A stretch of DNA of 64,000 nucleotides. Origin: Salvator merianae. Its lineage: Eukaryota; Chordata; Lepidosauria; Squamata; Teiidae. The notes beneath the pieces are model-generated. The model searched no databases. It saw nothing but the letters and a program-made list of their open reading frames with translations, and had not been told where the DNA came from. This document shows positions 1 to 10,660 of the stretch, piece by piece; positions within the stretch are counted from its first letter, which is position 1; each line of letters opens with the position of its first letter. The position numbers were made by a program, and so were the translations under genes. Location of the stretch: the NCBI GenBank assembly GCA_003586115.2, contig QVOM02000034.1, forward strand, positions 142,920,693 to 142,984,692, in the 5' to 3' direction.

Positions 1-369
1 CCATCAGGCTCCGAAGCTTGAGTGAGTTTCAGAGTGGTGTGGGGTAGCATGGGGCCTGTCCCAGAACAGGCTGTTTTAAGTGCAGGTGGCCTTTTTTCCA
101 TGCCAGTAGGACTACTTCAGCTTGGAACTACTCCAATTGGAATGGTTCAAGCTGGGCTACTCCCCCACTCTCTGCACATGTGCGGAAGGGCCCAGGATTT
201 TTTCCAGTGAGTCCTGTTGAAATGGTACAACTGTCACAGCTATATATCACTACTGGGAAAACAATAGCTTTGACAATACAGACCTTTGTCAGCAAGGAGA
301 TGTCTCTGCTTTATAGTATACTGTTCAGATTTGTCACAGCATTTCTCCCAAGGAGTATGCAGTCACCAT

Positions 370-985
370 TTGCAATGAACTTTCAGCCCAAGAAAATAAA
401 ATCTGACACTGCTTCCATTTCTTCCCCCTCTGTTTGCCAGGAAATGATGGGGCCAGATGCCATGAGCTTAGCATTTTTGTTTAATGTTGAGCTTCTCGAA
501 GCCAGTTTTCCTCTCTCTTCTTTCATCCTTATCAAGAGACTCCTTAATACTACTTCATTTTCTGCCACCAGAGTGGTATTGCATGCATATCTGAGGTTGT
601 TGATATTCCTGGCAATCTTAATTCCAACTTTTGATTCATCCAGCCTGGCTTGTCACATAATGCACTCTGCATTTAAGTTAAATAAATAGGGTAACAATAT
701 CTAGCCTTGTCATACTCCTTTCCAGTCTTGAACTAATCAGTTGTTCCATGTTTGGTTCTGACAGAAAAGGTGGTTGAGTACACCAAACTCTTTTAAGAAC
801 TTGCCGCAGTTTGTTGTGATCCACACAGTCAAAAGCATCAACGTAGTCAATGAAGCAGAAGTAGATATTTTTCTAGCAAATTGTGGTTGCAAATCACTTA
901 TTGGTCAGTTGGGTGTCAGATTCATGTGCGCAACTTCAGCCATGACACTATCAGGTCCCTGACATCCTTGGCAATACCAGTGCCT
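370..985 (-). mobile_element. BovB/RTE-type LINE fragment, reverse transcriptase and following region (decayed)
   Basis: Read on the minus strand, this encodes pieces of an RTE-clade LINE ORF2. Around 800-850 is KAFDCVDHNKL, the start of the RT palm region. Around 570-650 is LDESKVGIKIARNINNLRYA. Around 383-460 is the family stretch MASGPIISWQ followed by VSDFIFLG. These strings match the BovB family known from squamates and ruminants. The frame is broken by shifts and stops. The catalytic YADD box reads YACN, so both catalytic aspartates of the box are lost and the copy is dead. It lies about 1.6 kb from a minus-strand BovB endonuclease fragment and may be part of the same old insertion. Confidence 0.85.
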
Positions 986-2214
986 GACTAGGCTATAAAC
1001 AGACAGAGGAGTTCTCTTTAGAGAAGATATGTTGGCAGGTAATGTACATTTTGGCCCAAACAAGCATGAAAAGGTAAGTTTCTAAAGATTCTACTAAAGA
1101 TTTGCTTCAAAACAAATAAACAGGCAAACAAAAAGAAACAGAAAACAGGGGAAGGAAAGGGAGAGGAAAGTAAGCTCTTTTTAAATAAGAAGCGTTCTTT
1201 AAAATGTCCAATACTCTAGCAGCTTTCATCTTCACTGTTTCTTTCTATAATAAAAACATTACAGCAAATGAGGCTAAGCTATGCTTTAGATATATTGACT
1301 AGAAGAGTTTGTCTTGTTTTCTGTTTGCTTCAGATTTCTCAGGTGAATTCTATAAAGTCCCTTGAGTGCCTAAGGCTGTTTTGTAAAACAAACAAAATAT
1401 CTAATTTCTTAATCACGTGTTCTGAATTATAATTTTGACCCTCAATATTTCCATTGCCGCTAGGGAAATACTCTCTAAGCTTGTTTCTGGCATCTGCCTT
1501 CTTTAATTCCTTGGGTACACCTAGTCAAAAAATTCAATTTATTTAACATTTTATAAATGCCTACTTCTTAAATGATTTTTGCTTTCCTTGTTCTGAGAGA
1601 AAACTCAAGGCATGTTTTAAAAATGAAATAAAGTGGCCGTTTAGCTAAATGCTGTTTGCAAGTTTCTGTTAATCGGACAATATTAGTGTAGTTTTTATGC
1701 TCATTCCATTTAAGCTGAAAAGCACGGTGAGTTATTCTGAGAGGTGGTTTTTTTTTTAATTAATCAACTGTCACAACTAATGTTTGGTTAAGCTAGAGAA
1801 ATTATATATAATGTTTAAGCATTTATATGACTCTTGCTTCCCCAGACTTCCCACCTGTTTGCCTGACTGCCTTCCTCCTAATGGGAAAAAAGAACATGGT
1901 GGTACAATTGCTTGACCTCACATTCTGAAGATGGGTCGTGCCACTGCATCAGTTTTGCAGACAAGTTCCTGTTGGTAAGGATAAAAATACAGAATGCAGA
2001 AAGCAATTGCAGACTGACAGAATTACTAGAAAATGGTTACAAACCAATAGTAATTTAGCTATTTGACACTGGAAGGCAACAATTACTGGCCACCTTTCTG
2101 CAACGTATTTCTTGTAGAGAAGAAAAATAACTTTGGGAAAGCAAAAAGTTATAGAAAGCAGGAAGAGTCTACTGCACACCTATTAGCAGCTGCCCCCTCC
2201 CTAGAAATACACAA
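986..2214. other. Single-copy AT-rich stretch with no gene
   Basis: No repeat family or reading frame that I recognise is visible. Roughly 1180-1760 is AT-rich with mixed-complexity sequence and homeodomain-like TAAT cores, and reads like possible conserved non-coding sequence. That is an impression only. Confidence 0.3.
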
Positions 2215-2309
2215 AGCCCCAGACCCTTTCTGCCCACACCAGCATGTAGATGACAGGTTCCTACCCAGTATATAATCTGGAATAAGGCCCAGTGCAGAAA
2301 GGGCCCCAG
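2215..2309. mobile_element. Short internally deleted inverted-repeat element (GGCCCTTTCTGCACT family)
   Basis: The right end carries the terminal sequence also found at 61.15-61.33 kb and 56.56 kb, namely the reverse complement of GGCCCTTTCTGCACTGGGCC followed by TTATTCCAGATTATAT. The left end has a diverged match, CCCTTTCTGCCCAC. Both sides share ccccag (gccccag at 2216-2222 and 2303-2309), a possible target-site duplication, although it overlaps the terminal repeat by a base or two. No coding capacity. It sits between two BovB fragments. Confidence 0.55.
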
Positions 2310-2559
2310 TCAAACCACAAGCTGTAACCCTTATAACCCCAACATTAAGATCTGAAATATACATTCTGAGACTTAAATTCCCTCAAGCATAGGATCTTGG
2401 GCTATTCTTAGGCATTGTCTTCCATGGACAATTAACTAAGCCAAGCTATTAGTGTATGAAGATCTAGGCAATTCACCCAAATTATTTTGTGCACCATTGG
2501 CCTCCACTTTAACTGATGGCCAGAACTTGCCTATTATTCCAGTTATCTTTCAATTTTTT

Positions 2560-3280
2560 ACTTAAGCATTCTAAACCCCTATGATGAAAATGTCATCCTT
2601 TTTTAGGTGTTAGTTGTAGAAGTTGTTGCTGGTCTTCATAGAACTGGCCAACTTCAGCCTCTTCAGCATCAGTGGTTGGTACATACACTTGGATTACTTT
2701 GATGTTGAATAGTTTGCCTTAGATTTGAGCAGAGATCATTCTATCACTTTTAAATTTTTCCCCAGTGCTGCTTTTCTCACCCTTTTATTGACTATGAGGG
2801 CTATTCCATTCCTTCTAAAGTATTCTTGCCCATAGCAGTAGATATAATGGTCATCTGAATTAAATTCACCAATCCCTATCCGTTTTAGCTCACTGACTCC
2901 CAAGATGTCAATGTTTAATGTTGTTGTCTCATGCTGGACCACATCCAGCATATCTTGGATCACAGAGTTACATTCCAGGTTCCTATGCAATACTGTTCTT
3001 TACAGCATCACACTTTCCTTTCACTACCAGACACCCCCACAGCTGAGCATCCTATGACTTTGGCTCAGCTGCTTCACTCTTTCTGGAGCTATTTGTAATT
3101 GTTTTCCACTCTTCCCCAGTAACATATTGGACACCTTCTGACTTGAGGGGCTCATCTTATCTATTAGCCTTTTGATACTGCCCATGGGGTTTTCTTTGCA
3201 AGCATACTGGAGTGGTTTGCCATTCCCTCCCCTAGTGGATCACCTTATGTCTGAGCTGTCCATTATGCCCTGTTGAAGTT
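2560..3280 (-). mobile_element. BovB-type LINE 5' region and endonuclease domain start
   Basis: Minus-strand translation over 2990-2736 gives the amino-terminal part of a BovB ORF2 apurinic-like endonuclease. Recognisable blocks are LDVVQHETTTLNIDILGVSE, then IGIGEFNSDDHYIYC and RNGIALIVNKRVRKA. Homology continues past that frame to about 2560 through a tyrosine-alanine-proline-threonine type block with frameshifts. The segment 2991-3280 upstream (5' on the minus strand) is the untranslated leader. The frame is not intact. The next BovB homology on this strand is at 985-370, with roughly 250 codons of the middle region absent between them. Confidence 0.8.
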
Positions 3281-3509
3281 GGTTGGCCCTGCACGGCATA
3301 GCTCATAGCTTCATTGCGCTACACACAACCCTCCCCCACAACAAGGAAGCCATCCGTGAAGGAGAAAAATGTCATGCACACTTTTTTTTTTTAAGTGCAC
3401 TCACATTTCAGTTATTGTTCTTTTGTATTTTATTTATTGTGAAATATATTTTATCATATATTTTATAATTTATCTGCATTATTATTATTGTTGTTGTTGT
3501 TCATGATCA
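3281..3509. other. Spacer between inverted BovB leaders
   Basis: AT-rich spacer with a T-run near 3381 and a (TTG)n-like run at 3485-3500. It separates the minus-strand BovB leader from a plus-strand copy of the same leader. No gene. Confidence 0.4.
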
Positions 3510-3620
3510 ACTATGCTTGCAAAGAAAACCCCATGGGCAGAATCAAAAGGCTAATAGATAAGATGAACCCCTCAAGTCAGAAGGTGTCCAATATGTTACT
3601 GGGGAGGAGTGGAAAAGAGA
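3510..3620 (+). repeat. Second BovB leader fragment in opposite orientation
   Basis: This roughly 100-bp segment is nearly identical (about three differences) to the reverse complement of 3115-3212. It includes aaccccatgggcag and the downstream ctcaagtcagaaggtgtcc. Homology stops near 3617, so only the LINE leader is present here, without the body. Together the two copies form an inverted repeat with a loop of about 300 bp. Confidence 0.75.
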
Positions 3621-3689
3621 GGACTTCCTCCGTGAAAACCTTCAACCTCCACTCAGGAGGTTGGTGAAGATGCACCTATCCTCCTTGTC

Positions 3690-3805
3690 TTCTTCTATGC
3701 ATAGCATTGTTTATACCCATTTTTAATTCTGCTTTTCTATTTTTAATTGTTATAACCCGCCCTGAGACACAGAATGGGATGTACATTCGAATGATAATTA
3801 GGGTT
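3690..3805 (+). repeat. L2/CR1-like LINE or SINE 3' tail
   Basis: The segment contains the tail motif taacccgccctgagac followed by a tract ending in an A- and T-rich run. This resembles the 3' ends of L2-like LINEs and dependent SINEs in squamate genomes. No coding part is retained. Confidence 0.5.
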
Positions 3806-3939
3806 AGTTTCCCACCATAATCTCCCATTGCTTGACTTCTCTGATGCCTTTCTGAAATCACTTGTTTCCCGGTTTAGGAATCAACATTTCAGAACGAGAA
3901 AAGGATGGTGTGTGGAGGACTAAAGGAGGGGGAAAGCAA

Positions 3940-4330
3940 AAGCAAGGAGTGAGTGAAAATGACAGGAAATAAACATTTAAAAAGAGATCCTACCGTGCGC
4001 CCGTTTCAGTGAAGACACCAACCGCCCCCCACCCCCACGTCAGCTCTTTCTTGGCGACAAAACAAATGGAGGAAAAAGCAGAGGAGCGAGTTCATGAAAG
4101 CTAAGCTTTCAATTGACTTCATCCGACATAATGCTTTTTAATCACTCTTTGAACAAAAGATTTAGTTCTAATCCTGCTTTTGCTCAATTTGCTGCTCCTC
4201 ATTTATATGAGATCTTGCATGCTGTAGCGCATTTTCTCTACGAAAATGGTTAGTTCTAAGAAGGAAAATGCTAATATCTTCTGAGAAATGAATTTCAATT
4301 ACAAGAACTTTCTTTCAGGGCCACTGCTTC
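3940..4330. promoter_or_regulatory. Candidate conserved non-coding element
   Basis: A stretch of balanced, non-repetitive sequence containing several transcription-factor-like cores: ctttgaacaaaag (LEF/TCF- or SOX-like), taatcact and atttatatgag. It lacks repeat hallmarks and open frames. The style is that of vertebrate developmental enhancers. This is pattern impression only, since no alignment was available. Confidence 0.25.
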
Positions 4331-4639
4331 TCTCACAAGGTCTTTTCTTGAAGTACTGCAGGCAAAACACATCTAATCCATCTATTATGCCCACGCCTTG
4401 CCCTTCTGTCTTTACTTGGGTGTAATCTTGCATTCTCATGCTCTTATCACGTTCATGGCACTGAAGTGCTATTCTTGTGCAGTTTTCTAACAAAAACAAC
4501 AACAACAACAAAGTTAATTAAAGGTAGCTGGAATGACTGGATTGTGCCAGCCCTTTAAACAATCTTTTAAATATACACAAGAAACTTTTATTTGGGGGAA
4601 TATCTTTAGCTTGTGCTGGTGGTGGGAACCACAAACTCA

Positions 4640-4790
4640 TGACTGACTTCTAGATGACTGCCTGGGCACCTCTATGCAGCTTTCGTGGCAGTGATACCAA
4701 AGTGGTTTCCCACTTCCAGGGAGAGGTCAGATTAAACTGGCAGCCCTCTGCTTTCTATACAGTGAGCTACAGCCACTCCTTAAAGTGTTT
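4640..4790 (-). repeat. Possible tRNA-derived SINE
   Basis: On the minus strand, 4779-4717 reads like a decayed tRNA head. There is gtagctcactgtataga near the expected A-box position, and gccagtttaatctgacc about 30 bases later, near the B-box position. Matches to the box consensuses are poor, and no second copy is visible in the window, so the call is tentative. Confidence 0.3.
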
Positions 4791-4984
4791 CATTGTAGGA
4801 CTTCTCCAAGCTGAATCTTGTTGCTTCAGACATTTTGCCATCAGGTGAGGTAGTATCATCAGTGCAACATGTGTAGTTTTTCATTAGATGAACTCTAAGC
4901 TTATTTCAAATCTGCAGTGCATACAAACTGCACTGGTGCTTTCAACTGTTGCAAAGCAGTTCAGGAACTCTATTTGGTAAGATT

Positions 4985-5185
4985 CATAGACTGTACTTGA
5001 GCACTTTTCAGCACCTGGTGAAAACATACCTATTCAACCAAACATTTTTGGAGACTAATGCTCATTTTAATAATTGGGATTAATGTTTTTATGAATGTTA
5101 TAGATTTTACTTTTTGTTTTGTTTTGCCCTGGGATTGTGGAAAGGCAATACGGAAATTGCTTTAATAAATTGATAATAATTTCAT
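4985..5185 (+). mobile_element. L2-like LINE 3' end
   Basis: Plus-strand translation near 5010-5055 gives HLVKTYLFNQTF, the typical last residues of L2-like ORF2. It is followed by an AT-rich 3' untranslated region with a gccctgggattgtgg motif and a tail of aataaattgataataat. Only the last about 200 bases are present, as expected for a 5'-truncated insertion. Confidence 0.6.
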
Positions 5186-6315
5186 ACACTAATACATTAA
5201 CACATTTTGGTTATCTGCTACATCTACTGTCTTGGTAAAGAGCATGAAATATAAGCAGGACTCCCAAAGATCTTCTGTGAGGGCAATGGGAAGCTGTGAT
5301 AGCTTACTCCCTGAGATCTTCTTAAACTATATTTTATGCTTGCTTCAGTTGCCAATATGGGAACCCTTCCTGACCACTTAGGTAACGGCAAGCATTCTTA
5401 CCAAGTCTCTCTGAATGATTGGTTCTCTAAGGGGGTTGCTGGGAACGAATCCTGTTTTAGTGAGATCAGCCCTTTACGAAGAGGGTAGTCTGGTCTGGTC
5501 AAAGTCTGGCTTAAAGACGAAGTCTGATAAAGTACAGAAGGAGCCTTGAGATTGCACAAACACTGTGATCATCAATGCTGAAGGCATCAGCAGCCAAAAA
5601 GCTCACTCTGTTATAGGTTTCCCTATCATTTTTAGACATATTGTGCATTCCTTTTGATTTTTTTCTAGTAATTATTTCTTAGATCAATACATATAAATTA
5701 GTATGAGGGAATTTTATTCAGATTTTTACTCTGTCTTTCTCTCTGGTAATGCATTTTTTCTTCTTTGATGGTGGATAAGTGTACATTCAATCATTCTTCT
5801 CTGCTGTATCCTAACACAGAATAACCATTATGTTTATGATTGCCAACTGTTAAAGTAGCTAAGCAGATGTGCTCTTGAAATACAGTAAGTTATAACCCTG
5901 GAGCTTTAAACTCTTCTGGCAGTAAACATCCCTAAGGGATTCCTTCCACAAAGATGTATTTAGAACTGCATCCACAGAGGAGAAGAGAGTGCCTAGTGAA
6001 GGTCTGAGGGTTGCAATATCATCAGCCAGGTGGCACCCTAGGGTGCATATCATGCCTCCGAGGGCCAGCAAGCACCCTTGAAGGCAACTTTCCCATAGAG
6101 TGGAAAAAATTACTCTGAGGGCACTGATAACCCCCAGGTACTTGTGCCATTGGCATCAAGAGCAATCTGTTTCCATTGTGTTCCACAAGACTATATTTTA
6201 AGGCCTTCCAAAAATGGCTGACTTCTGGGGCATTTCCAGGGCATTCCAAAATAGAGCCATGATGATACTTCAAAATCTGGAAGTTTCATTTTCTTGCCTC
6301 AAAATTTGCACGGGG
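5186..6315. other. Stretch without recognised features
   Basis: No gene, repeat family or structured RNA recognised. The short open frames at 5859-6273 have no family resemblance. Confidence 0.4.
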
Positions 6316-6433
6316 GTGAGGTGTAGAGATGTGCTGAACCAGTTCAAACACAAACTGGTTTAATTTGAACCAAGGGTGTTCAACCAGTTCAAATTCAAAC
6401 AAATTTATTGGCAGATTCAGGGAATCTGTTCAG

Positions 6434-6477
6434 ACCAAACCAAACCAAACCAAACCAAACCAAACCAAACCAAACCA
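6434..6477. repeat. (CCAAA)n pentamer microsatellite
   Basis: About eight to nine uninterrupted pentamer units inside the hAT-type element. Confidence 0.95.
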
Positions 6478-6609
6478 GGGGAGCTCTGGTAGAACCAGTA
6501 GAGCACCCTGAATTGAAATGAATCTAAATTAATTTGTCCTTTAAAGGGTTTTTTTGATGTTTGTCTGAACTTGTTAAAAAAGGTTTGAATTTGAACTGAA
6601 CCACTTAAG

Positions 6610-6637
6610 GTTCAGTTCAGTTCAGTTCAGTTCAGTT
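6610..6637. repeat. (GTTCA)n pentamer microsatellite
   Basis: About five pentamer units inside the same element. It is a different motif from the array 130 bp upstream. Confidence 0.9.
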
Positions 6638-6704
6638 TGATTCAATTTAATTTTAACCAAACTGAACTGCTTTTTTACTGTTTGTGCACTTCTCTAGTGA
6701 GGTG

Positions 6705-7105
6705 TACTCCATGAAGGCACTATGTACCCTGTGTCTGGAGCCAAAGCAAGGCACTGCAATAACCAATCGTACAATTAGGACTTCTTCCATTAGCATATGT
6801 TGTAAAGTTTCAGAATATTTTTGTCAAATGGGAAGTAATATTTACAGTAAATGTTTTAAATAAATGTAATAAAACACATGTAATAAAATATATCTTGCAG
6901 GGCCTTGCTTAGAGCAGACTCAGTGATCCACATATAATACTATTAATTACCAACACTTGCATTGATCTAATGGTTGATTGACTTATTGATTGGACATCAA
7001 GTAAAAAGTCACATAATTCGGGCATGTGATGTGAGCAGATGAAAGTTGGGGGAAAGGATGAGGGAAGAAGAAGGAAGAGGAGGAGGAAGAGGAAGAGGAG
7101 AAAGC
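6705..7105. other. Short unique stretch with a purine-rich tract
   Basis: AT-rich unique sequence followed by a GAA/GGA-rich purine tract at about 7055-7103. No gene. Confidence 0.5.
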
Positions 7106-7323
7106 ATGGCTGTGCATTCAAAGTGTGAATGCACTTGACTAGGACCTAGATATCAGCTCCTGGTTAATCTGTGGAGCACTAATTTGTGCTTCACAGCTGT
7201 CCAAGATATGTAGCAGTGATATGCTGCTCCCAGTCACGAGGGCCTTCGCAATGCACACAGACACTTTGCTAGTGAGTGTCCCTGACGCTCGCTAGTTTAA
7301 AGTGTGAACAGGCCCATGGACTG
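7106..7323 (-). mobile_element. Hairpin-ended repeat family Y, short copy
   Basis: Reading inward from the right end, the copy begins gggcctgttcacacttt. It then carries the hairpin-forming pair ctagcgagcg and cactcactag that is also found at 35.57 kb. The left end has a small hairpin, gtgcattc with gaatgcac. The flanks atggctg (7106-7112) and atggactg (7316-7323) look like a duplication with one base lost. No coding capacity. Confidence 0.6.
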
Positions 7324-8597
7324 TGTCTCCATTATGAAGCAAAGGCACTTAAAGTGAGGCCAGTTTGCTTTCCTCCCAGTGTAGACCATGTGCCCTAAGA
7401 ACCAGACTAAAGTGACTGGAGATGTAGCCATGAAACTAGGTGATTTTATATGAAATATTGCCTCATAATTAAATAATATGAAGAAACTGAAAAAAAGGCA
7501 TGGTTTTTTGCATCTGGACTAATAGATGTTGTCAGATCTAGAGTAAGTTACAAAATATATGTAGGAACCTCATTTTCCTACTTGACTTAGCTAACGAAAT
7601 GCCCTTAAACTATGTGAAGAAAGAAAAGCCAAGCAAGTATTTTCAAATTATGTGTGTGTAAATTTGGAAAATTGGAATATATAGTTTTCTCAGAATTACA
7701 GACAGGAAGCTCCCAGCACTTTAGATGTTCAGAAATTAAACTTACAACTGGCTTACATCTGGCAATGATCCTATGCTCTCAATTCATTTGGCTGGCCAGA
7801 TGGCTAGAGACTTGAAGCTTTTTAATCTTACACACAAAGCTCTTTGGGATGAGGAGCGAAAAATAAATACTGCATTATGACAAAAAAAGAGAGCTCATTT
7901 TATCATTTCTTGGAACTATGGGTGCTAGGAAAATGTAAGCAAAAATAATGTTGTTTTCATCACTTATTTTCCAGGCATGGCATATTCTGCCATTGTCCTT
8001 TCTTAAGCTTATTTATCACTGTTGAAAGGTGAGATTGCCTATCAGACAAGTAAAATGCCAGAGAACTGCATTATTTGCAGAGTTTCTGATATTCTATGGA
8101 TGCAAAAGCTTTAGGAGTGTTAATTCTTTAGGATTTCTGCTTTAGGAATGTCAATTCTTTAGGATTCTTGCTTGAGTATGCTAACCAGACTATTCCACCA
8201 CCACCCCTCCTGCTCAATAATCCTTCGGGGAAAAATGAAATGTTGCACAAACTTGGTGATTAAATATTAAAACAGATTTATTTTGCCTTTAGACCAATTT
8301 AGCCTATTTGTCTTGCATGCGTTGTTTTCAGTCCCCTAAGCAGATCATATTTTAGAACTCTCAGTTACTGTATGTGTAGCTGGCTGGTTCCAACAGGGAG
8401 CCATTTAAATTATTAATGGCTAAGTTACCCTGCAATCTTCAATATGAAAATGAGCAACCTGTTGCTTTTCAGGGGAGCTGGAACCCAGCTTCTATCATCT
8501 TTAAGTACCATAGCCAGTATTTATGTATGATGGGAGCTGCATTGAGCATCAGGCTCCTCATCACAGCTGTGATGGAATATATGCACATAGCAGTGCT
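7324..8597. other. Unique stretch with a small tandem duplication
   Basis: Mostly non-repetitive AT-rich DNA with no exon that I recognise. It contains an imperfect 31-bp tandem duplication at 8108-8169. Confidence 0.4.
8108..8169. repeat. Two-copy 31-bp tandem repeat
   Basis: Unit 8108-8138 and unit 8139-8169 share gctttagga, ttctttagga and the spacing between them, with a few substitutions. A third unit begins but decays after 8170. Confidence 0.85.
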
Positions 8598-8628
8598 CTA
8601 AGGCTGCATTCACACATGGTTAATATCT

Positions 8629-9399
8629 GAGGCGACTTAGGCTGCAGTCACACCTTAAGGGTTTAGTCCATATTTGGGACGGACGGGGAGGAAGGCCATT
8701 TTGGGCTTCCTTCAGCCTGGTCACACCAGGCAGTGCTGCCGCTGCCATCCTCGCCCTCCCAATCATAGATACGTTGGGGGAGGGAGGACGGGGGTGGTGG
8801 CAGGAGGCAGGGGAGGGAAGGCAAGGGTGATAGCAGGAGGAGGGGAGCTTGGGGGGTGGGAGGAAGAGTGGCAGCCGCAATCGTGGCTGCCACTGCTTTC
8901 AGTCCCCCCCATAGGAGGCAGCTGATGGGGTGGTTGGGGGAGCTTTGGAGCGGTAGCCAGAAGTGGCGGGGGTATGGTGGGAGTCTCGCCACCACCCCCA
9001 ACCACCCCCCCACCATTTCTACCAACCCCTGTGAAGCTCCCTCATCCCCCACTGTCAGTTGCCACGCGATCGTGGCTGCACCTGCTTCCCTCCCCCCTCA
9101 TAGAAAGCAGCAAATTTCGGGGGGTGGGGGCGGTGGGAATTGGGGGGGCTTAGGAGGGGTGGCAGGAGGCAGCCATGGCCTCAGGGAGAATCAGGAGGGC
9201 GACAGGAGGTGGCCTGGCTGCATCCGTTTCTTACTGAAACGGATTCAGAGTTGGGATTATCTGCATTTAGGATAATCCCCTTCCAGGCAGGAAATTCCTC
9301 GGAAAAACCAGAAACACAATTTAGCGTTTGGTTTCTGAGGAGTGAAAACATCCTCTGTCCCCAGAAAACATGAGGTGTGACCATGGCCTTAGAGGTGGC
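8629..9399. mobile_element. GC-rich hAT-like non-autonomous element
   Basis: The element spans 8637-9391. The left end is TTAGGCTGCAGTCACACCT. Read inward, the right end is TAAGGCCATGGTCACACCT. These are imperfect terminal inverted repeats. Flanks gaggcgac (8629-8636) and gaggtggc (9392-9399) agree at six of eight positions, consistent with an aged 8-bp duplication. The interior is very G/C-skewed, with repeated blocks around atcgtggctgc at about 8880 and 9068. The proline- and glycine-rich open frames on both strands are by-products of this composition and not genes. A separate partial copy of the same terminus, taaggctgcattcacac, lies just outside at 8600. Confidence 0.7.
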
Positions 9400-10257
9400 C
9401 CAAAGATGGTTCCAAGGTGTGCTTATTCACGTCTGTCTGCCTCTGCTCCCCCCTTCATGAACATTCCAGGTTAAGAATAGTGAATTAGAGACAGAATGAG
9501 CATAGAATTGCACATGCTACCCTCTCTAAGATGCTTCTGAGCTGCTTTTTTTTTGGCTATGTGAGAATTCTGCTTAAATAAATGACCCACATTAACAATT
9601 GGAAATATTATCGTTCCGCAAGGAGGTACATTGTTATTGTTTTAAGACTGCCCAAGTTTAAAATACCAGCTTATTTACTTTCATTCATACTTCATTTCTC
9701 TTTGGAAAAGGGCTCCATTTAGACAAGGAAAGGAGAGTAAAAAGTAGCCTCTGCAAAGTTACCATCTGTTCAGAGACCAACTTTGTACTTGCAGGTGGCC
9801 TTTGGAATTTGTTCAGTGCCAGCTAATAAGGCAATGAGAGCTTACTGGACATTCATGAGCATCACTCTCATGTGGCCAAACAGATTCCCAGAGCAGAACT
9901 GAGACAGTGACAACCTACTGAGCCAATGACCACAAGTACCTCTGAGTGGTCCAGTCCACTACTTTAGCCTCCTCAACCAGTCTCATCTGCTTTCTGCTAT
10001 TGGGTTTACTGATGATTTTATTGATGATCCTATACAGAACTTTGCCCAAGGCAACATAAGAATTTGGGGAGGCATTTGAATTCAAGAAAGGAAATAACTG
10101 CAGATTCAAGCAAGGGCAATTGTGCCTTGCTTCACACTAGTTGTGCCTAGTGTTGCCATTTTATTAGCCAATAACAGCAAAAACATGTTGAATGATGTGT
10201 GGGGCCTATACAATACTCTGAAAATTAGCAAGCCCTGTAATCTGAACTACAATGTAG
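9400..10257. other. Stretch without recognised features
   Basis: AT-rich unique sequence. I see no gene or repeat family. Confidence 0.4.
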
Positions 10258-10660
10258 AAACTGTGGGTCTGTTCATACTAACCTCTTAGTGAGCGTGCAG
10301 AAGCTCACAGGCAAGTGCGTCTGCACTCCACCACTGCCTCAGCGTCTAGGAACATCTACAGCTACTCTCAACTGCTACTAGCTGTGGACAGCTAAAACTG
10401 GAGGCTCCCAGTCAGCAACATTTACACCCTCTTCCAGGTGTGAACGCTGCAAGTGGGTGGGACAGTGCAATGCAGCTGTGGCTGCATAGTCATGTGCTGT
10501 GTCCCAATCATCATGGCAATGGTCAGATGTTGCTGCAGCTGCTGTCATTGTGACCAGGCATGTATTCATACTGTGAGTGCTGGTGGCCGGGTATGGGGCT
10601 ATTCTAGCACTCGCAGTGCAAATGGCTGCTGCACCACTAGGCCTAACCCAGCCTAAGACT
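10258..10660 (+). mobile_element. Hairpin-ended repeat family Y copy
   Basis: Begins gggtctgttcatac and continues through the family blocks tagtgagcgtgcagaag, ctagctgtggacagctaaaa, cctcttccaggtgtgaacg and gaccaggcatgtattcatac. The order matches that at 30.36 kb and, inverted, at 63.2-63.6 kb. There are no protein domains. The cysteine-rich open frame on the plus strand arises from repeated TGC/TGT words and is not a gene. Confidence 0.75.

Larger units (their letters stand above)
6316..6704. mobile_element. Non-autonomous hAT-type DNA transposon with perfect 8-bp TSD
   Basis: The element runs 6324-6696. It is flanked by an identical 8-bp direct repeat, gtgaggtg, at 6316-6323 and 6697-6704. 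Its ends are inverted: TAGAGATGTGCTGAAC on the left and, read inward from the right, TAGAGAAGTGCACAAAC. An 8-bp duplication with short terminal inverted repeats is the signature of the hAT superfamily. The interior has no transposase. It contains a (CCAAA)n array at 6434-6477 and a (GTTCA)n array at 6610-6637, plus many aaccagttcaaa-like words. The terminal motif recurs at 17.5 kb and, as TAGGGATGTGCAC, at 20.7 kb. Confidence 0.85.

Noticed and set aside
6434..6637. Pentamer arrays considered as telomere- or satellite-like or CRISPR-like repeats
   Set aside because: Units are only 5 bp, with no spacers, inside a hAT-type element of a vertebrate genome; they are ordinary microsatellites.
8620..9275. 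Several overlapping proline-, serine- or glycine-rich open frames on both strands
   Set aside because: All arise from the GC-skewed interior of a DNA transposon; stop codons are rare there by composition.
10453..10656. Cysteine-rich 67-codon frame that could suggest a secreted peptide
   Set aside because: It lies wholly inside repeat family Y and has no signal peptide. Other copies do not keep the frame.
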